A stretch of 22,247 bases of DNA from Didymodactylos carnosus (Eukaryota > Rotifera > Eurotatoria > Philodinida > Philodinidae): positions 1 through 22,247 of the forward strand of contig CAJNOQ010002889.1 of the NCBI GenBank assembly GCA_905250885.1, written 5' to 3'. Both the position numbers and the translations under genes were made by a program. A model generated the notes under the pieces. The model saw only the letters and a program-made list of their open reading frames with translations. It searched no databases and was not told the DNA's origin. Positions 9,529-18,500 of the stretch are shown piece by piece (position 1 is the first letter of the stretch; each line of letters opens with the position of its first letter).

Positions 9529-12500
9529 AAAAACTAAAGTTCTTTTTTCTCTTGTTGTTGAACGTATATATATATATATATATATATATATAATCTTGTT
9601 ATTATGCAAAATAACAGTACAGCTAGTCTTTCTATATTTGACTACAAAGAAAAGTAGTAAAAGAAAGAGAAACAATATGTTCAATGGATGTAGATAGAAG
9701 AAAATTTATTTCCCACTAATACTCATTTTTTTGTAAGGCATCTCTTAGTAGAATAATAAAGAAAATATTCTCAGTTCTCATGAACACAGTATGACTAAAA
9801 GTATAAAAAATAAAAAAAAATCATGTATTAATTTTTGTTTTTCCTGTTTTTTTTGTTGTTGTTCCCTCTATAAGAGAGATAACTATTAGTAGTTAAATAG
9901 ATCCATTTCTCATTCAATTTTTAGATAGATAAATGAATACAAATTACTAACAATCAAATTTTGGATACTCTATTCTAATATATTTTGTTTTCTATCCAGT
10001 CAAGTATATACTATGAGCAAATTAACAGAGAAAAAAACAAAAAATAACGATTATAATAAATAAACTGACGAATGTAATCTGTGTAGAAGACAGTTCAATT
10101 CTAAACTATAATCAATCGTCACTCAACGAAAAAAAAAAAAGAATTCGACACTCGTATATATGAAAACAAAAACAGCTTATAGGATGAAAACACTTTATCT
10201 GCACATACATTACGTGTCTTTTCTATTATTTATTAATATTATATCAATGAAGAAGAAGAAGAAGAAGAAAAAACTATGCAGACTATAGATTGGATACTAT
10301 CTCTGTACTGAAAACAGCCACAACAATATATATCATATAAAATATTTGTGCCATAAATAGATACACGTCTACCTTATCAAAATCTATATATGAGAAGAAG
10401 AAAAAAAAAAGAAGAATTGTCTATGTATAAACTTCCAAATATTATTCACTCAATTCACAGGATAGATTGTAATGAACTGACATTATAGCTTTAATTTGAA
10501 AATAAAATATGGAATGCTAAACATTAGTGTATTCAAACGGAAACACTCAATTGATCATCATTTTGAAGAATAATAAATGAGTTATACATAATCGAATAGA
10601 ATTATGTAATAAACACTCTAAAATCATTTATAACACTTAATTTTCTATATGTCACATATGAAACAGAACAAAAATTAAGAACAGGAACACTTTAATTTAT
10701 ATTCATATAAAGTTGACAATCAATCATCATTGTTTCCACGCCAAATGGTCAACATCAAAAGAAAGAATAATCATCTAGATTCTCATAAAGAAGAAGAAGA
10801 AAAAACTTGAATATTTTATTTTGATAAATATTGTTACAATATTCTGATATTCTAGACAATTATCGATAAATTTGAATGAATATGATAAGAAAATTTGTTT
10901 GTTTATTCTTTTTCATAGAATGAAAAGTTTCCTTCTTGTCAATAGACATCAATTACTATTATATTAACTACAAAGATCTGTATCTAATTTGATGTATATT
11001 ATAGATTGATTTTTTTTAATGGAAGATAGAAGAGTACAATCGATGAAGTATATTATATTCGTAACAAATCTTATTGATGAATGACATTTGTTCCAGTTTA
11101 TATATATATATATAATATAATATATACGCATAGATAAGACAAACTTATGAACATCACTCTTATTTTTCTATTTTGTTTTACAGTTGATGACAACTGTCTG
11201 ATTATGTAGTAATTAGAAAGAACAATTGTATCACTTCATATTTCTCGGAAAATTTAGAAATGAGTAAGTGTATATAATTAAAATTAATGAATTAGTTTTT
11301 TTTGTACAATAAAGTTATAAAACTTTAATAAATCAAACTTACCAGCTTTTAATCTAACAACATCAATTGTTTTTGCTCGTTGTGCATTATTATTTGTATT
11401 ATATTTAAGTGTACTCTTTTTGGGTTTTATTAATATTTCATTATCTGGTGTGGTCGGTGTTGTAATTTTACCCGCTTGTCGAAGTTTACCTTCGATACTA
11501 AATTCATTAGCATCATTTGATTGTACACGTTTTTTCCACTCATTTTCTGTAAATGTTTTTAATTGTTCAAGCCTAAAATAGATAAAATTTTTTCTTTTAG
11601 TTTTTAAAGAAGAACAAAACATAATAGTCGTCTTCAACAAACCTTTGCTTTAACGGTATAATATTTTCAGTTTCTTCTGGACTAATCATGGACGAATCAT
11701 CTATTGAAGAGAAGAAGAAAAAAAAGAATAACAAAAGGATAAACATTTGTTTCTTGGAAAAACGTAACTATTAACAAACATCTTTCTTTTGTCTTTCAGA
11801 TAGACGTCCTCCGAGTGGATTATCGTTCTCTTTATATTTAATGATTTATTAGTCTAACATAATACATTTTAATATGTGAGTAATTATAATAAATATAAAA
11901 TTTGAATCAGTACTAACTTCTTATCTACAACAAAACACTGAGTAAGTCTATCCAGCACTCAAAATGGATTATATTTCTTTTCTCGTTTTTTTTTTTTTTT
12001 TAATATAAAATGTAGAGCAAGCACAAAAGTATTTTAAAAATACTACTCACACATACACACTATCATGCAATGTAGGAATAAAAAAAGCGAAACATAGAAC
12101 ATTTTTTTTGTTCTGTTACCTTCCATATTATTTGTTATAATCAGGATGTTTGATATAGTTTTTAAATTTTAATTCTTACCTTTGAGATGTGGTGATAATG
12201 TTATCTTTATTGATGACAATGATGAATCGGTATGTACGGGTATACGTGATCGATGATGTAGTTTTGATTGTTCACGAAAACTCTGAGATTTTTTTTTTAA
12301 TTCAGAACGATTTGTTTGTGTTTTATTATTAATATCACTGAGACAATCATGACCATTTTGTTGTTGAATAAGCTTTGTATTTGATAATAAAAACGATTTT
12401 AAAATTGATTTTGTTATTGACAAAGATGAAGATGGTGATGGAGAAGAAAAATTATTAATAGTCAATTGCACTTTTGGTTTTAATGGTTCACTTTTTGTCG

Positions 12501-15500
12501 TTAGCGGTGTAGTTGTTTTGGGTATTATTAATAAAGCAGGAGGTTGAACATGCGTATTTTGCACTACAAGATGGATTAAATAGATGGAACATGCGAGATA
12601 AAGTAAGGGAGAAAGAGATTCCTGTTAAATTTGTTTGAAAAGTATCCGAGAAAAGTTTTTTTATTTTTCTCCTGTAGTAATCGCACAAAAAGTAAATCCC
12701 CGTTCATACTTTATATTTCAAACAGCTCCTTCCTATTCGATGTCGTATAAACACGATCATTTAGTTTAAAATTTCAGTTTGTCAGTTTATTGATTTGATT
12801 AGAACATAATTTAGCGTGGTAATTTATTTGCTAGTACGCCAGATATTAGCAAACTAGCATCTATATAATGTATAGTAAAGTTATACAGAAAACGAAAGGG
12901 ATAGTGAACCATTTCGAAAATAAATTCAAAATGCTTTGTATATACTAGCTTATTCGATCATTGGTCAATCTTGACTGATCATATGAGTGATGTCACTTTA
13001 GATAAGGTGGTTTACGTAGATATTCAGCCTTTTTCACATGTACGTCTAACCTCAACTGAATATCTTGGAATTATAATAAGTATAAATTACACCAATCGTA
13101 TGTGCACGGAATCAAATTGAGAAGAACTGTGCATGTAAACGTAGCTTAACCGAAAGTCAATGAGAAAGAGATCAAATCAACGGATGTGTCATAAAGAATC
13201 GGTCACTTTGTAATTTGCTTGTAACTTTTTCAGAGTTTATCTCTAAGACTTTCTGTATGGAAAAAGGCACTCTATAAAAAACCTAAACGCATTATTACAA
13301 AATGTTAAAGTGGAACATAATGCGGAAAATACTGAAAAGCTCCAAAATAGGCAAGTTTCTAACGTATTTCGCATCCAACTAAAATGTTATTTTTAAATAA
13401 CAATGCAGAGATCAGTTACATCAAACAGCATCTTCTGATACTGTTAACTGTGCTTTCTACATGTTAGAGAGACGCTTCGGTAACAATCTCAGATTTTTAT
13501 AGCTGTAATTTTAAACCGGTAAAAAAACTCAAAATTTTATCTTGCTAAACTTCGGTAAATTTTTTTATCGTTACTAGCAGTAAACTACCGAGGACTACAG
13601 AGTTTTCGATAATGTATGTAGGCTAGTTTCTAAACAGTAATTAATGGTCTGATTCATGGAATAGATCAAGTTAATATCAATGTTTTCATTAACAGTTACT
13701 TCGCTCTACAGTTTGTCTTTGAGAAACACTGCATATATCACCGAATCTGGTTTCATGGTTTGACGATTCTGTAATAGTTTATCAGAAATGAAAAAACAAT
13801 TTTCTGATGAAACATTCGTGTCAGGAATAGCTGAGAGTATTTGTGCTCTTCAACGACGGTGTTTCACACATTCTTGTATATCATCTCTCCCTTTCCGATC
13901 ATTTTGATAAAGAAAAAAAATCTTGTTTAAAATCATATATGTGTGTATGTGTACTCTTATTGTAATTTCTACTGTAGGTTATTCTTTAGTAGTGGAGAGA
14001 AGGTCAAAAGTAAAGATGGAAGTTTGATCAAAAATTTTTTTTTATTGTTACCGCTCATCTCTACCACTCTTATACAATAAAGTTCTTTTAAACCTGCTTT
14101 TGCAGCACGAAGACAAAGTTGATGAAAATTCTCTAACAAAGTTATAAGCAAATTACAAACTGGCCACCAATGTATAGCAAAAACACTGCAAACAAAGCTC
14201 ATACAAAAACTAAAAGGTTTGTATTTACTTCGCGATGGCTTTGTCTCCGATGCTGGCAATGTAGTTTGTTTATCCGTCTCTGTTGAATCAGTCTCATCAT
14301 GAGTATTATCCGTTGTTTTTGACCAAGTAGCTGCTGCTTGCACTTCTTCTGCTGTTATGGGCTAAAAAAAAATAAAATATTTAATAAATCGTTTTATGAG
14401 ACATTTTTTTGTTTCGTACTTGTGTTAAACGACTACGATTATTTTTCGACGGAGCAGATAATGTGTTTGATAATGTGCTTTCTGAAGCTTTCTTTTGATT
14501 AAATAATGTCATTTTATCTTTGAAAGATAATTTCGATGTATCATCATCGTGTTGTTCTTCCTCAACATTTTGATTTTCACAACTTGACTTTTGTTCAGAT
14601 GAAGATGAAGCAACCAAATATTCATTATTTTCTTCGTATAAAACGATGGCATGCGTTTTTGCTCGTTTCGACGTATTATATTTTTTTGTTGTTGCTGTTG
14701 TATTCTGAACTGATAGTTCATTTTTTGCTGTACTGTTAAAAAATTAGTAGAATGAATTTTAGTGTCGATAAATGATTCTTTTTCTAAAATTTTTACTTAC
14801 TCATCTTGTTGTTTAAACGATTTTGAACGTGTCAAACCAGAAGATGAATCTTTTGAAAATGTTTCAAATAAATTTTTTTTGGCTGCTACCGACATTTTTT
14901 CTTGTAAATCATCCTGTCTACAACAAAACATTACTTTGATTGAAAGAAACATCAAAAGAGATCTAGTACTTCAACTTAACCAAGTTCAGACACATAGACC
15001 GAAGGAAATACACAATGTATAACTGTTTCTGCGAGTAATTTCTCAACAGGCTGATAAATATAAAATTACGAATTGTCTGATATTCTCAGAAGCTACTCTC
15101 ATCTTAAGAAAAAATTAAAAAGGAGAACAAAATCAACATACTTCTAGAATCGAGAGAATAAAACTGTAACAAATGCTGTTGAATGGAAGATTTAGAGGTT
15201 TTATTTCAAACTTAAAGGTATTTGGGAATCAACAAGATTCCCTTTTCAAGTGAACAATAGGGTTTTGTTTACACAGATCTAGTGACTGATGAGTTTTAAG
15301 CACTGCTGTCGAAGATTCGATGAGTCATTCTATTGTGTGTTTTGAGGTTCAATTGTAGAGATAGGTAGGTACTATCTAGATATACGGTTCGACCAATAAA
15401 GCGATGTTATCTTGAAACAGTTGTCTACTAGTGACCTCTCGCACAATGATGTGTGTCCTTTCTGAGTTGTTTTTCCTCTCATATGTTAATTAAACTTACT

Positions 15501-18500
15501 GTTGTGTATTTTGTATCTGTCGCAGATGCTCACTATTGCTGCTATTTAATTCTTCACTTGATGTTGATAATAGTTTATTTAAACGTTCAATTGAACACTT
15601 TATTCGCTGACCATCATCTTCATTTTTTTCTAATGTTTCGAATTGAGCATCGAACGACAATGCTTTATTTAAACGTTTTTGTTTCATTATCGTCGAATTA
15701 GCATCGTTATTCTTATTAGTATCCTTCGTTGTAGTTATAGATGATAGTACAAGATCACTCTTCGATATTGGGAGTGTTCGCTGTTGTTGTTGTTTTACTA
15801 CAATACTGTCATCATTAGTATCACTTTCATCCAAAGTGTTTGTTTTCTGAAACGATCGTTTATAATCAGCCACTTTTTGCATACTATTTCGTTTTCGTAA
15901 TACTTCTGATACCGCACGTTGTTTTTCAACAGGTAAATGTACCTGGTTAGAACGAGATAGTGTTGTTGTTGTGGTAGTGGAAATGGATGCTGATGAGTCA
16001 TTATCTTGTTCTTGAAGATGCATTTCATCGGCAACCGATTCCACTGGCAATGATAGAGGAACTGAAAGCTCATTATTGTAAGAGACATCAGGTGTTTCGC
16101 GAGATGGAGATCTTGAACGACGAAATCTTTCTTCATCAATGGATACATCAAGAAAACTGTTATTTCCACTATTCTGATTAGAATGAGTTGTTAGTTCTGT
16201 CAGAGGCTGAGGTTCCAGAACTACAGCAGATCGTTCAATAATCAGGGATGGAAGCATACCAGTACCAGGATACTCATCGACTGTATCAAAATCAGATGTC
16301 GATTGTCTTTCACTCTGTCTTTGATTAACTTTAGCCATCGATGATAGAGAATAATTATTATCATCGTTTTCATATTGCGAATCAGATTCTGTTACTCCCA
16401 CTGGTTTTAAACGTTCAAATACATTAAATACGGGTGATTTGATTTCACTCGATACTTTTAATTTAATAAGGCTTTTTGATTCGTTATATGATGGTTGCTC
16501 ATGTACGTAATGTTTTGATAAATCGTTAAATCTGTTTGTTTGTGGAGAATCAATAAAATCTTGATTCGATTTTACTATAATAAAGAAAGTCAAAATAGAG
16601 AGTGTTGTTATGCATAGAATCCTATGTTTTCTAATGTGATCAATTCATTGATGAAAATAGGCAAATAGTCTACAAACCTTCTACGGGTTCAACGATTATC
16701 AAGTCGTTTGGATACGTGTTTTGTGCGTATGACGGCGTATAAGAATAAGGCAGAACGATGTTATTTTGTAATAACGAAGGACCGCTATGCTCCTAGAACA
16801 AATTAAATATTGTTTCATACTTTTAGGATAAAATAAACTATGTTATACTTGTGAACGGGGACGATCTTCCTTTTTTGTTTGTAATGCATTTGAATGAACT
16901 TTCGATTGATGACCAATTATTGGCATATCAGAAGTATAGGATGATGAAGAATATTCTACAAAAATAATGATACCGTGTTAATTTTTTTTTTATTATTCAT
17001 TACAAAAGTTCGCAGTATATTAAAATTGGCACAATATGTTGTAAAACTATGAATGTGCATAGGGTTTTTTTCATTTTCAATATGGAGCTTATACAAAAAC
17101 AAATGATTTTTTTCGTAGACACGTATAGAGAATAAAATCAATTATATATAGGTACGGCGAACTATTAGTCTATACATATATACAGACAATATAGTTCTCT
17201 TCTACTTCTAACGACCAAAAAATTTGTGGTATTTTCTTTTTTCGTTTCAATTTTATTCACTTTATTCTTAAAATGCATAAGTGGTACTCTATCTATGGGT
17301 ATGAGCGGTATTTTATCTACGGTGTAGAGATAAGATAAGTAATAAAAGTAACAAGATTCATCATTTCAGATACCTTAGGCACTGTTACTTTTATCAACAA
17401 TCATGTTTGGTGATCTGATACATTGTTCTCTCAAAGTTTAAATATTAAATCTGATGCTCATATAACAGATTTTATATAGACAAAACGACATGGAAAAATT
17501 ACTTTTTTCGTCTACTCGAATAATGTTTGGTGTTTGCTCTTTCACTTTGGATAAATCATCATATGCATCGTGAAATACTGATATATCTTCCAATTTATCT
17601 GTACCTATATGATTGAGATGATGATCTAAATCACGCCAGAATATAATCACTGTTTATTCATAGAGAAAACAAGGAATATCTTACTTTTATGTTCTGGTAC
17701 AACTGCACTTCGAACAAAGAATTGTGACTCAGCTAATGATGTTGTATTGATAGTTGTTGATGGTGTTACTTTAATTGGTTGCCATGATTTATATGATCGT
17801 TGTTGCTCATCATAAGGACTGCTACTATTGTCAACTGCTACTATTGGAATATTGTTATCACCATTACTATTACCATTATCATTTAATTTTTTAATAGCAT
17901 TTGTTATTCCTGTTGTTGTTGTTATATCATGAAGTGATTGTGCACGTATTTCAGATGAATTTGTCGATGACGCATTGTTATAATTGACATTATTAAAATT
18001 GTCTCGATAATCTCCTTAATAGTTTAACACAGTTCTAGCATCAACTCAATTATTTATCTAAGCAAAATAACTGTACATGTTTTTCCATGTAGAAGTGCTA
18101 GAGCGAATTTCTTATTTTTCTGTTTAAACGAGAATATAACGCGCATTATAAATAGGTTAAGACCGAAAGATATTCCCCACTTCTTGAGAGAAAGTTTTTG
18201 TGTTGTGTCACATCAATATCTATTCATATATATACATATATATGCACGTGATGTAGGAGGTTAAGGAAAACAAGGATGGAATAAACACTTTTTTCTATTT
18301 CCTATACGCCAAAAAAATGTACATGTTTATGACGCATGTATGTTTTTACTATAAAATATAACGGATGAATAATGACATTTTGCAGGAGTTCATTAAAGTG
18401 TATGTTTGAGTGTAACGGATTTTCTGATTACTTGGTTTCAAAGCCAAGTATAGTCAGAAGTAGAGATGTGCAATCCGACCCGAAGGTTGGGTACGGGTAC

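Noticed and set aside
15453-15701. 82-codon plus-strand open frame
   Set aside because: Antisense shadow of exon 7; hydrophobic only because it mirrors S/N/Q-rich coding sequence.
17295-17340. GAGCGGTATTTTATCTACGG as a third copy of the 2328 MITE
   Set aside because: Only the first few bases resemble the terminus; the rest of the element does not follow.
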